The translations under genes and the position numbers were made by a program. The notes beneath the pieces are model-generated. The model made no database searches. It was not told where the DNA came from and saw only the letters and a list, made by a program, of their open reading frames with translations. A stretch of 64,000 bases of DNA from contig JBBPII010000012.1 of assembly GCA_038040385.1 (NCBI GenBank), positions 124,001 to 188,000 on the forward strand, written 5' to 3'. The stretch comes from Gilichinskyi gelida. GTDB taxonomy: Bacteria; Acidobacteriota; Thermoanaerobaculia; Gp7-AA8. Positions 39,349 through 49,206 of this stretch are shown one piece after another (within the stretch, counting starts at the first letter, position 1; each line of letters begins with the position of its first letter).

Positions 39349-40287
39349 ATGAATCGATTCTTCGAATATGCGCGCGTGAACGGATCCGTTCCGCCGCCCG
39401 ACCGCGACCGCATCGACGTCGCCGTGCTGGACATGAACCACTCCTGGCCCAACGTCGGGCACGACTCCATCGTCCGCGCCGTGCGCGAGACGGCTGAGTG
39501 GTACCAGGGATCCGGACTCATCGTGCGCGTGATCTCCTTTGACGTGCGCGGGGAGATGCAGATCCCCTCGAGCGATCGCTTCAAGCTCTTCATCGGCACC
39601 GGCGGTCCAGGGCATCTCGACCCGCGTCGCAACGACGGCCAAGGGCACTGGAGCCAGGGCATCGTGGAGAACGCAGCGTGGGAAGCGCCGCTGTTCCGCC
39701 TCTTCGACCAGATCGCCGCCGACGACGCCTCCGCGCTGATCGCCATCTGCCACAGCTTCGGCCTCCTCTGCCGCTGGTCCGGCGCGGCGCGTCCGGTCCT
39801 CCGGGCCGAGAAGAGCAGCGGGATGCCGACCAATTCCCTCAGCGACGCCGGCACCGTCCATCCCTGGTTCAGCCGTTTCGCCCATCAGCTTCCCGATGGC
39901 CGCCACTTCCGCGTAGTCGACAACCGGCTCTTCGACCTGGTCGCCGAGCGCCGCGATGCGACGATGATCGCCTTCGAGGACGAAGCGAGCGACTGTCTGA
40001 CCATGCTGGAGCTGGCGCGCGACGCCGACCAGATGCCGCGCGTCTTCGGCGCCAACCACCACCCGGAGATCGTCGACCGCGAGCACATCATGACCGTGCT
40101 GGAAAGGAAGCGGAATCACGGCGAGGTGACCCACGAGTGGTACGCCGAGCGCGCCACGACCATGCTGGACCTCTTCACCGGCGAGCGGGAGCGCCAAAGC
40201 CGCCTGACTTCGGAGTACACGCTGCTGGCGCCGCTGCGGCATCACGTGGGGAAGCTGGTGGCGGAACGCTGCGGCGTGCCGGCGTAG
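39349..40287 (+). CDS. class I glutamine amidotransferase-like protein
   Basis: A 312-residue protein with a class I GATase fold. The nucleophile elbow is ALIAICHSFGLLCRW (Cys about 129), and the His-x-Glu pair is in GANHHPEIVD (about 232-241). The N-terminus VAVLDMNHSWPNVG and the IGTGGPGHLDP oxyanion-region strand fit the family, as in GMP synthase-like amidotransferases. It may hydrolyse glutamine to feed ammonia, or may cleave a gamma-glutamyl intermediate made by the neighbouring GCS2 enzyme. It sits four bases before the next ATP-grasp gene, inside a tight operon. Confidence 0.86.
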   Translation: MNRFFEYARVNGSVPPPDRDRIDVAVLDMNHSWPNVGHDSIVRAVRETAEWYQGSGLIVRVISFDVRGEMQIPSSDRFKLFIGTGGPGHLDPRRNDGQGHWSQGIVENAAWEAPLFRLFDQIAADDASALIAICHSFGLLCRWSGAARPVLRAEKSSGMPTNSLSDAGTVHPWFSRFAHQLPDGRHFRVVDNRLFDLVAERRDATMIAFEDEASDCLTMLELARDADQMPRVFGANHHPEIVDREHIMTVLERKRNHGEVTHEWYAERATTMLDLFTGERERQSRLTSEYTLLAPLRHHVGKLVAERCGVPA

Positions 40288-40291
40288 GGCG

Positions 40292-41491
40292 ATGGACCCG
40301 CGCTTTCGTCCCCTCTTCAACGCGCAGATCACGCCCGAGCGCTACGACTGGTACCAACGCGAGCTGTCGCGGCGCCTCGACTCGAAGTTCGAGTTCCGCC
40401 TGGCCGAGTCGCCGCTCTTCCTCCCCGACGACTTCAAGGCGCGCATCGTCGATGCCGCGGAGGCGATCGTCGGACAACTTTCCGACCCGGCGCGCATCGC
40501 GGAGATGAAGCGCGCCATCCCCGCGCGGTGGAACACGCCCGGCATGGATGCGCTGCCGAACCTCACGCAGGTCGACTTCGCCGTGGTGCGCCAGAACGGC
40601 ACGCTCGTGCCGAAGCTCATCGAGTTGCAGGGCTTCCCGTCCCTGACCGCGCTGCAGGTTGTGCAGCGCGACGTCTGGCGCGAGACGCTGGCGTCGATGG
40701 ACGGCCTCGACCTCGACTGGTCGTGCTGGTTCAGCGGCCTGGGGCGCGAGGCGTTCCTCGACCTGGCGCGGCGCACCATCGTCGGCGATCACGACCCGCG
40801 CGAAGTGATCCTGATGGACCTCGACCCGCCGCGGCAGAAGACGTGTGTCGACTTTGCCGCCACCAAGCTGCTCTTCGGCGTCGACGCCGTCGATCCGCGC
40901 GAGCTGACCAAACGCGGCAGGCGTCTGTTCCGCGGAACGACACAAATTAAGCGTATCTATAATCGCGTTGTATTTGATGAACTGATTCGCGTCGGCGCCG
41001 AGCTGCCGTTCGACTATCGCGACGACCTCGATGTCGAGTGGGCGCCGCACCCGAACTGGTACTGGGTGTGGTCCAAATACTCGCTGCCGTTCCTCGATCA
41101 TCCGTCCGTGCCCAAAGCGACGTTCGTCTCCGACGTCGACCGGATTCCCGAAGACCTCGCGCAGCGCTACGTCCTCAAGCCGCTCTTCTCCTTCGCCGGC
41201 GGTGGTGTCAACGTCGAGCCCACGCCCGCCGACATCGACGCCATCCCCGCCGCCGACCGCCACAATTGGTGCATCCAGGAGAAGATCGAGTACGAGCCCG
41301 CGCTCCTCGCGGCCGACGGCGGCGGCGTGAAGATCGAGATCCGGATGATGTTCCTCCGCCCCGACGCCGAGGCGAAGCCGCTCCTGGCGCAGAACCTGGT
41401 GCGCCTCTCGCGCGGCAAGATGCTGGGGGTCGACTTCAACAAACAATTCACCTGGGTGGGATCGTCTGTTGCACTCTCGCCGTCGTCGTGA
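40292..41491 (+). CDS. second ATP-grasp-like ligase
   Basis: A 399-residue protein with ATP-grasp features toward its C-terminus: YVLKPLFSFAGGGVNVEP (K-P-x-x-x-x-G-G-G loop, near 292-308), HNWCIQEKIEYEPAL, and GVKIEIRMMFL as the metal-site strand. The N-terminal half (FFLPDDFK-like start, LIELQGFPSL) resembles circularly permuted or glutathionylspermidine-synthase-like ligases; the exact subtype is not clear to me. It ends the ligase operon. An AT-rich patch interrupts it at 40940-40985. Activity: ATP-dependent carboxylate-amine ligation, substrate unknown. Confidence 0.75.
   Translation: MDPRFRPLFNAQITPERYDWYQRELSRRLDSKFEFRLAESPLFLPDDFKARIVDAAEAIVGQLSDPARIAEMKRAIPARWNTPGMDALPNLTQVDFAVVRQNGTLVPKLIELQGFPSLTALQVVQRDVWRETLASMDGLDLDWSCWFSGLGREAFLDLARRTIVGDHDPREVILMDLDPPRQKTCVDFAATKLLFGVDAVDPRELTKRGRRLFRGTTQIKRIYNRVVFDELIRVGAELPFDYRDDLDVEWAPHPNWYWVWSKYSLPFLDHPSVPKATFVSDVDRIPEDLAQRYVLKPLFSFAGGGVNVEPTPADIDAIPAADRHNWCIQEKIEYEPALLAADGGGVKIEIRMMFLRPDAEAKPLLAQNLVRLSRGKMLGVDFNKQFTWVGSSVALSPSS
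40940..40985 (+). other. AT-rich intragenic patch in the second ATP-grasp gene
   Basis: Bases 40941-40980 are about 33% GC, with ATT, TAT, AAT, GTA and TTT codons that are rare in the flanks. The reading frame continues without change. Confidence 0.65.
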
Positions 41492-41555
41492 GGTTCATCG
41501 GCGAGCAGCCGGGCGATCGCGAGGACCTCGCCGGCCGCTCGATGAGCGTGGGTAG

Positions 41556-41666
41556 CGGGTCTCGGGGTCTCGGCGGGGTCTCGGGGTCTCGGCGGGGGTT
41601 TGCTGGTTCCTCAGCCTCCCCCGCCGAGACCGCGAGACCGCGAGACCCCGAGACCTCGCGACCCCG
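41556..41666. repeat. GAGACC inverted repeat element (family R2)
   Basis: GGGTCTCGGGGTCTCGGCGG repeated on the left, GTTTGCTGGTTCCTCAGCC in the centre, and GCCGAGACCGCGAGACC with CCGAGACCTCGCGACCCC on the right. It separates convergent genes and ends right at the stop codon of the MFS-fusion gene. Confidence 0.8.
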
Positions 41667-44600
41667 CTACTGCCCCAACAACGGCGCCGGCTCCGCCGCC
41701 AGGAACCGATCGAGGTCCTTCTGCGCGCGATCCGCGCGGGAGTCCACCACGCTCTGATAGCAATCGCGGCGGAGGACCAGCGTGAAGCCGTTCCATGGCG
41801 GCCATGGCTCCAGCGCGCGCAGCGCGGCAAGCGTGCGCGGCCCGCAACCCTGCAGCTCCTTCGCCAGAGTCAAACGCCGCACGGACCTCATGTCCTCCAT
41901 CTGCCCGGCGGCGAACGGCTTCTCCAGCGCGTCGAGCAGCAGCAGGGCATGTGCGTTCGTTTTCCCCACCTCCAGCGCGAGATCGAGCGCGCGCTGCATG
42001 GTGCCGGAGGTCGACCACGGCGTCGTCCTGGCGGTGACGAACGCCCGAGCGAGGAGCGTGGCGCTTTCAGCGATCCGCGCCTGCCGGAAGCGCAACCGCG
42101 CGAGGATGGCATCGGCGTCCGCCGGACGGAACGGCCGGAGCTGCTCCGCATACGCCTCGGCGGCGTGGCTGCCGGCGTCGGCGAGCGCCTCGGCGATCAT
42201 CGTCAACTGGCCACTGTTCACCGGCGGAAAGGGATTCGCGCGCCACTCGGCGACCACCTGCGGCAGCGCTCCATCGCTGAAATGCGACGCCGCCCGATGC
42301 TGCGCCAGAAGGCTTTCCGACGGCGAGTCGGGCAACTGATTGATGTAATCGAACGCGGCGCGGTTGGCGTCGACGACGCTCCAATCGAGCGCGCCGCGGA
42401 CGCGGAGCGGTCGGTCGGCGCCCCGCGAGCGCGCCAACCCCGCCAGCTCGTTGAGGTCGAACCGGTCGGTCTCGCCGAGGCCTCGGGCGAAGCCGAACTC
42501 CACGAGAGTGCGGTCGTCGGTGTTGCGCGACGTCTCTCCCTTCGCAATCGCCCGCGCCAGCGAATCGTTGGCGATGAAATGCGCGAAGAAGCCCTCGACC
42601 GTCTCCATCCGCCAGGCGTTCGACATCGCGCTCAGGTACGGCTGCTGGCGCACGCGCGCGCGTAGCCGGTCGGCGTCGATCACCCGCGGGGCCTTCGAAG
42701 CCACCAGCAGCAGGTCGCCGGTGTCGGTGTGCCAGGTGTCGACGAACGGGAAGACGGCGGAGATGGTGGCGTAGATGGTGCGGATGGTCTGGGCGTCGAC
42801 GTCGTAGCCCTGGACCCACTGCAAAAAGACGCCGTCGGCATTCAGGCGCACCGCGGAAGCGCGATAAAACTCCTCGGTGAAGAGGCTGGCGATGCCGGCG
42901 CGATAGGGATTCGACGGCTCGGAAAAGATGATGTCGTACCGGCTGCGCGACGCCAGCAGCACCTCGCGCGCGTCGCCGATGCGGATGTGCACTCTCCGGT
43001 TGTGCATCACGTCGTGGTTGACCGCGCGGCACGCGGCGGCGACGCGCAGCACCGCCGGCTCGAGCTCCACCACGTCGACGCGCGTCATCGTCGGCACCGC
43101 GGCGAGCCACCCCGCCGTGCTGCCGGTGCCCAGCCCGATCACCATCGCGCTCCGCGGGTTGGGATGCAGAATCGCGCCGATCATGCCCGACATCACCTGC
43201 GTCCCGGCGTCGCCGCGCGCGCTGCCGTCCGCCTTGCCGTTGATGATGAACGCGAGGTCGTTGCTGTCCACCAGCGCCACGCTGCTCTCGCGCCCGTCGG
43301 CGTCCCAAAGCAACGTACGGCGGACGCCGTAGGCCCAATCGCGGATCGCGTTGACGCTCTCCGGCTTCTGCGCGCGGCCGGCCCCGATGCCGGAGTGGCG
43401 CCAGACGGCGGTCGGGCCGAGCACGACGAAGGTCGCGGCGACCGTGGCCAGCGCGATTACGGCCGGGACGAGCTTTCTGGTGGCCATCGCGGCAAGCGCC
43501 AGCAGCACGATCACCAGCCGCCAGGTGCCGGGCGCGGTGAGAATCGGCAGGAGCCCGAAGCCGCCGGCGAGCGAGCCGGCGATCGCGCCGGCCGTGTTCC
43601 ACGCGTACGCCAGTCCGACATGACGGCCGACGCCTTCGCGGCCTTCGCCGAGCAGCGAGATGAGAAGCGGAAACTGCACGCCGGCGATGAAGGCGGCAGG
43701 AAAGACGACGACGAGCGTGAGCAGCGTCCAGCCGATCACGTAGCCGTGGAAGCCGAGCGCGCCGAGGGTGCGGAGATAGTTCTGCACCACGGCCAGCCGG
43801 TCGCCGAGGATGTAGGGCAGCGCGAGTGCCGCCGCCTCGAGCGAACAGGTGAGTGCGAATCCGCCGGCTGTGGCGCGCCTTCGGCCACCCCACAGGGAGT
43901 AGACCGCGCCGCCGAGACCGATCCCCAGCAGCGCAACGGCGAGGATCAGCCCGAAGGTGAAGGTCGAGCCGCCGAGCAGCGGCGCGAGCATGCGATACCA
44001 GACCAACTCCATGAGGAGGAAGGCGAAGCCGACCAGGGCCGCGGCGGCCAAAATGAATGTGGGACGGGTTCTCCAACCCGTCTCGGCGGGCGTCGACGTG
44101 GACGGGTTTGAGAACCCGTCCGACATTCGCCCCCACGACCGGGCCGTAATCCCCACGATCAAGTTGACCAGCACCGCCACGAACAGCGTCCTCCGGTTGC
44201 CGAACACCTCGAGCATGAAGAACGTCGACGTCAGCGTTCCCACCACCGCGCCCAAGGTATTCACCCCGTAGAGAAGCGCGAGACGTCGGCGGCCGGCGTC
44301 ATCGGCAGTCTCCACCGCGCGCGCGGCGGCCGGGAGCGTCCCGCCCATCAGAATCGTGGGGATCGCCAATACCACGGCCGAGAGGAGCAGCCGCACGATT
44401 GCGGCAAAGAAGGGGCCGAGCGTCACCGAGCCGCCGATGCCGAAGTAGATCTTCGCCACCAGCCACAGCAGCACGGGCGACAGCCCCGCCGAGAGCGAGA
44501 TCAGCAGCTCGAGGTTGCCGTAGAAGGCCAGCGGCCGGGGGTGCGCGTCGGCGCGCTTGCCGAGCAGGGCGCTCCCTAACCCCAAGCCGCCCATGAAGAT

Positions 44601-44738
44601 CGCCAGCACCGCGGCGGTGGCGAAGGTCGACGCTCCGAAGATCAAACGGAATTGCCGGAGCCACGCGGTTTGGTAGATCAGCGCGCAGAATCCGGAGCCG
44701 AAGAGGAGCGCGGCGATCGCAGCCGGCGAGCGCGTCAC
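41667..44738 (-). CDS. fused MFS transporter / spermidine-synthase-like protein
   Basis: A 1023-residue fusion. The first 460 residues are membrane helices of the fused-MFS type (FGSGFCALIYQTAWLRQFRL start, MGGTLPAAARA, MELVWYRMLAPLLGGS). Residues about 470-700 form a spermidine-synthase-like Rossmann domain with VIGLGTGSTAGWLAAVP, VDVVELEPAVLRVA and YDIIFSEPSNPYRAG. A helical C-terminal tail of about 300 residues follows. The decarboxylated-SAM pocket is not clearly conserved, so polyamine synthesis is not certain. Such fusions are frequent in Acidobacteriota and of unknown role. Around residues 204-226 an R5 repeat is embedded in frame. The gene is divergent from recA. Confidence 0.85.
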   Translation of the reverse strand: MTRSPAAIAALLFGSGFCALIYQTAWLRQFRLIFGASTFATAAVLAIFMGGLGLGSALLGKRADAHPRPLAFYGNLELLISLSAGLSPVLLWLVAKIYFGIGGSVTLGPFFAAIVRLLLSAVVLAIPTILMGGTLPAAARAVETADDAGRRRLALLYGVNTLGAVVGTLTSTFFMLEVFGNRRTLFVAVLVNLIVGITARSWGRMSDGFSNPSTSTPAETGWRTRPTFILAAAALVGFAFLLMELVWYRMLAPLLGGSTFTFGLILAVALLGIGLGGAVYSLWGGRRRATAGGFALTCSLEAAALALPYILGDRLAVVQNYLRTLGALGFHGYVIGWTLLTLVVVFPAAFIAGVQFPLLISLLGEGREGVGRHVGLAYAWNTAGAIAGSLAGGFGLLPILTAPGTWRLVIVLLALAAMATRKLVPAVIALATVAATFVVLGPTAVWRHSGIGAGRAQKPESVNAIRDWAYGVRRTLLWDADGRESSVALVDSNDLAFIINGKADGSARGDAGTQVMSGMIGAILHPNPRSAMVIGLGTGSTAGWLAAVPTMTRVDVVELEPAVLRVAAACRAVNHDVMHNRRVHIRIGDAREVLLASRSRYDIIFSEPSNPYRAGIASLFTEEFYRASAVRLNADGVFLQWVQGYDVDAQTIRTIYATISAVFPFVDTWHTDTGDLLLVASKAPRVIDADRLRARVRQQPYLSAMSNAWRMETVEGFFAHFIANDSLARAIAKGETSRNTDDRTLVEFGFARGLGETDRFDLNELAGLARSRGADRPLRVRGALDWSVVDANRAAFDYINQLPDSPSESLLAQHRAASHFSDGALPQVVAEWRANPFPPVNSGQLTMIAEALADAGSHAAEAYAEQLRPFRPADADAILARLRFRQARIAESATLLARAFVTARTTPWSTSGTMQRALDLALEVGKTNAHALLLLDALEKPFAAGQMEDMRSVRRLTLAKELQGCGPRTLAALRALEPWPPWNGFTLVLRRDCYQSVVDSRADRAQKDLDRFLAAEPAPLLGQ
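44061..44125. repeat. ACGGGTT / AACCCGT hairpin repeat embedded in the MFS-fusion gene
   Basis: GGGACGGGTTCTCCAACCCG and, on the other side, GACGGGTTTGAGAACCCGTC form two small hairpins around TCTCGGCGGGCG. In the reading frame of the gene they encode a Ser/Thr/Pro-rich loop between membrane helices. Confidence 0.75.
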
Positions 44739-44768
44739 GGCCGGAAATACTACAACGGGTAGAGTTTC

Positions 44769-44796
44769 TTGACGGCCAACGAAACGGCGCTACACT
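44769..44796 (+). promoter_or_regulatory. sigma-70-type promoter of recA
   Basis: TTGACG (44769-44774) and TACACT (44791-44796) with a 16-base spacer. About 70 bases of leader follow, and AAGGAG (44863-44868) sits five bases before the recA ATG. No LexA-type palindrome (GAAC-N4-GTTC or CTGT-N8-ACAG) was recognised. Confidence 0.7.
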
Positions 44797-44873
44797 CGTT
44801 TCACCACACGAATGCCCGTCGATCCAACCTACCAAAGCTCTGTCCACACAATTCATGAACTGAAGGAGCAGCC

Positions 44874-45944
44874 ATGATGGTTAGCGTACCTAGTGACAAA
44901 TTAAAAGCGGCGGAAAACGCGCTGTCGCAGATCGAGCGGCAGTTCGGGAAGGGCTCCATCATGCGCCTCGGCGCGAAGGAGTTCGCCGCCATCAGCTCGA
45001 TCTCGACGGGATCGATCGGCGTCGACGCAGCGCTCGGCGTCGGCGGCCTGCCCCGCGGCCGCATCATCGAAGTCTTCGGACCGGAGTCGTCGGGCAAGAC
45101 GACGCTCTCGCTGCACGTCATCGCCGAGGCGCAGAAGTTGGGAGGGCTGGCGGCGTTCATCGACGCCGAGCACGCCCTCGACGCCGAATACGCCAAGAAG
45201 CTGGGCGTGGACATCGACAACCTGCTGGTCTCGCAGCCGGACAGCGGCGAACAGGCGCTGGAGATCGCCGAGGTGCTGGTGCGCAGCGGCGCCATCGACA
45301 TCGTCGTCATCGACTCGGTGGCCGCGCTGGTCCCCCGCGCCGAGCTGGAAGGGGAGATGGGCGACGCGCACATGGGCCTCCACGCACGCCTGATGTCGCA
45401 GGCGTTGCGCAAATTAACAGCCATCGTTTCGAAATCAAAAACATGCCTTGTTTTCATCAATCAAATTCGTGAAAAAATTGGTGTGATGTTCGGCAATCCG
45501 GAGACCACCACCGGCGGTCGCGCACTCAAGTTCTACGCCTCGGTGCGCCTCGACATCCGTCGCACCAACCAGATCAAGGAAGGCGAAGAGGTCATCGGCT
45601 CCCGGGTGAAGGTCAAGGTGGTCAAGAACAAGTGCGCCGCGCCGTTCCGCCAGGCGGAGTTCGACGTGGCCTACGGCGAAGGGATCTCCAAGACCGGTGA
45701 GCTCATCGACTTCGGCCTGGAGCACAAGATCGTCGAGAAGTCCGGCTCATGGTTCTCCTACGGCGACATGCGCCTGGGCCAGGGCCGCGAGAACGCCAAG
45801 CTGTTCATCAAGGAGAACCCCGACCTCGGCGCCGAGATCGAGAGTAAGGTCCGCAAGGCCCTCGGCATCATCAGCCACGAGCTGACGGTGATCGAGGGGG
45901 GCGAGGCGGGGGCCGCGAAGGCCGACCGCGCCGTTCGGAAATGA
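44874..45944 (+). CDS. recA: recombinase RecA
   Basis: A 356-residue RecA. Walker A is GPESSGKTT (about 67-75), VIDSVAALVPRAELEGEMGD holds Walker B and loop 1, and loop 2 lies in the segment GVMFGNPETTTGGRALKFYAS. It catalyses strand exchange and LexA/UmuD co-proteolysis. It has its own promoter and a strong Shine-Dalgarno. Codons 1-15 and 179-205 are AT-rich compared with the rest of the gene. The C-terminus ends with a short charged tail. A pseudouridine synthase gene follows after 13 bases. Confidence 0.98.
   Translation: MMVSVPSDKLKAAENALSQIERQFGKGSIMRLGAKEFAAISSISTGSIGVDAALGVGGLPRGRIIEVFGPESSGKTTLSLHVIAEAQKLGGLAAFIDAEHALDAEYAKKLGVDIDNLLVSQPDSGEQALEIAEVLVRSGAIDIVVIDSVAALVPRAELEGEMGDAHMGLHARLMSQALRKLTAIVSKSKTCLVFINQIREKIGVMFGNPETTTGGRALKFYASVRLDIRRTNQIKEGEEVIGSRVKVKVVKNKCAAPFRQAEFDVAYGEGISKTGELIDFGLEHKIVEKSGSWFSYGDMRLGQGRENAKLFIKENPDLGAEIESKVRKALGIISHELTVIEGGEAGAAKADRAVRK
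45408..45486 (+). other. AT-rich intragenic patch in recA
   Basis: Bases 45421-45480 are about 32% GC. They encode one of the most conserved parts of RecA (the strand ending in VFINQIREKIGVMFG), so the protein is intact and only synonymous codon choice has changed. Confidence 0.75.
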
Positions 45945-45957
45945 TGGAGCGGGCGGC

Positions 45958-46722
<765 letters not shown>

Positions 46723-48665
46723 GCGCGAAGACCGCGCCACTCCGTGGATCGACGGCCACGCCGTTGAGCAGGAGAGTCGGAAGGTTGTCGTTGAACGCGC
46801 TCCACGTCAGCCCCGAATTGACGCTACGCAAGAGACCGTTGACCCTCGTCCGCGCGTAGACGACGTTGGGCCGCTGCGGATCCGCGGCCAGCTCGCGCAC
46901 ATCGAACGGCGGCTCCGGCAGCGTTTTCCATGTCGCGCCGCCATCGTCGCTCCGGTGCAAGGCGTGCGAACAGCAGTCAATCCTGTAAATCGTCGATCCC
47001 GCGACGGCGAGCGAAAAGATTTGATTGAAAAAAGTGCCGAGCGTCCGCCACGTCTCCCCGCGATCCTCGCTCTTGACGATGTTGCTGTCGAAGACGTAAA
47101 TGCCCGAACGGTCGGCGAACAAGCGGTAGCTGCCGTATCCGAGCGGCGTCGAATACACCGCACGCCAGTTCGCGCCGCGGTCGCTGGTCTTGAAGACGAT
47201 ATTGGAATACGTCGCCACGTAGAGCGTCGACGCATCAACCGGGTCGGCGACGATCGTCCGGGGGATGGTATTCGCCGGAAATGGCATTTCGATCCATCGC
47301 GACCCGTCGAAGCGCATGATGCCAGGACTGTTGCCGGTCACGCGCTGCATGGTGCTGAACGGCGTCCCGTCCGCGGCGATGGCCAGCGAGGGCGCCGAAC
47401 TGGTGAACCTCTCCTCCAGGCCGTTCCTCAGTGGCTCCCAGGTACGTCCGTTGTCGCGGCTGCGGACGACGGTCTGCGGTGCGAAGTCGTCGGAAAGGAG
47501 GGCGTACAGCCACCCCGGATGCGCCGGATCGAATTGGACCTCGTGAGGTGCGGTGGCCACCTGCCCGATCTCCATCTCGTCCCACGTCGCGCCGGAGTCT
47601 GGCGATACGAAGAGCCCGCCGTTCGCTCCAAGGTAGATCCTGCGACTGTCAGCCGGGTCGATGGCCACGCTCAGCGCGACGCCCTGTCTCGAAGACGTGA
47701 GCTTGCTCCATGTACTGCCGCGGTTCGTCGTTCGAGCGAGTCCGAAGTTCGTCGCAGCATAGATGATGGCGTCGTCATTCGAATCGACGGCGAAGGCGTT
47801 GATGAGCGGCCCGAACGGCGCGGCGCTGGTGGGATTCCACACCCCCCCGTCTTCACTGATCACGATCGACGCGCTGCGGTCACTGTCGGAAATGGCAAAG
47901 CGGCGTCCGCTGCGCGGGTGGATGACCAGATCGCGCGACGGCCCATAGTCTCCACTCATGACATCCCACGTAGCTCCGGCATTCGTGGACAGCGAACGGC
48001 GCCTGAACAACGTGAACTGATACGTGTCGGAATACGAATAGATCCGATTGGGCACCGCTGGATCGGGTGCCACCCCGCGGATGCAGAGATCATTTCCGGA
48101 GAGGCCGCCGCTCGAGAACGTCCACCTCTCCCCCCCGTCAATGGATTTGTAAATACCGACGCCCGCCGGTGACGCCGCGGCCGAGCACGGATCACAACCG
48201 GTCTTGAAGGAGAGCTCGCGGCATGCCAGACCGAGATAGAGCGTCGACGGATTGAATGGATCGACCGCCAGAGTCCTGATCCACTTCTCCGACGGGAGGT
48301 TCTGCGTCGCTTCATGCCACGTCGCGCCGCCATCGGCACTCCTGAAGACGCGCGACGGCACGAAGGTCACATCGCCAGACGACGCCACGGCGAAGACAGC
48401 GACGATGTTGTCCGGCAGGCGAGCATCGACGGCAAGCATCGATGCGTTCCATCCGGCGACCTTGACCAGAAGCGTCCAGGTGGCGCCGCGATCGGCGCTG
48501 GCGAACACGCCGCCGTCCGCCGCGGCGTACATCCGCTCGCCGGCGAAGCGGACGGCATTCACCCCGCCGCCGGGCGGTCCGATGGGCGTCCATTGGGCGT
48601 GAGTTGCAGGGGCGAGGAGGAGGATCGCGAGGAAGAGGTGTTTCATGGGAAGATCACCGGTCTTT

Positions 48666-49202
48666 ATGAATGAGGTCATTCACGCTACCACCGTTTGTTG
48701 CGTCCGGAAAGACGGCGCCGTGGCCATGGCCGGCGACGGCCAGGTCACAGTCGGCAACACGGTGATGAAGCACGGCGCCGCGAAGGTGCGCCGCCTCTAT
48801 CACGACAAGATCCTGGCCGGTTTCGCCGGCGGCGCGGCCGACGCTTTCGCACTCTTCTCCCGCTTCGAGGCCAAGCTCGAGGAGTACCGCGGCAACATGG
48901 AGCGCGCGGTGGTCGAGCTGGCGAAGGACTGGCGGATGGACAAGTACCTGCGCCAGCTCCAGGCGTTCCTGATCGTCGCCAACACCGAGCGCGCGTACCT
49001 GATCTCCGGCACGGGCGATCTCATTCAACCCGACGACGGAATCCTGGCCATCGGCTCCGGCGGACCCTTCGCCATGGCCGCGGCGCGCGCGCTTATGAAG
49101 CACACGAACATGACCGCCGCGCAGATCGCCGAGGAGTCGCTGCGCGTCGCGTCGACCATCTGCATCTACACCAACGACACCATCACGGTGGAAAGCCTCT
49201 GA
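48666..49202 (+). CDS. hslV: ATP-dependent protease subunit HslV
   Basis: A 178-residue proteasome-like protease. The N-terminus is MNEVIHATTVCCVRKDG; removal of the first residues exposes the catalytic Thr in the TTV segment. GDGQVTVGNTVMK, KVRRLYHDKILAGFAGGAADAF and the ILAIGSGGPFAMAAARAL helix are typical. HslV forms two stacked hexamers capped by HslU. The hslU gene follows after four bases, giving the standard hslVU operon. Confidence 0.96.
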   Translation: MNEVIHATTVCCVRKDGAVAMAGDGQVTVGNTVMKHGAAKVRRLYHDKILAGFAGGAADAFALFSRFEAKLEEYRGNMERAVVELAKDWRMDKYLRQLQAFLIVANTERAYLISGTGDLIQPDDGILAIGSGGPFAMAAARALMKHTNMTAAQIAEESLRVASTICIYTNDTITVESL

Positions 49203-49206
49203 AATC

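Noticed and set aside
28246..40287. An ergothioneine pathway made of the EgtB-like, GCS2 (EgtA-like) and amidotransferase (EgtC-like) genes
   Set aside because: The amidotransferase is class I while EgtC is class II, the genes are about 9 kb apart, and no EgtD or EgtE was found.
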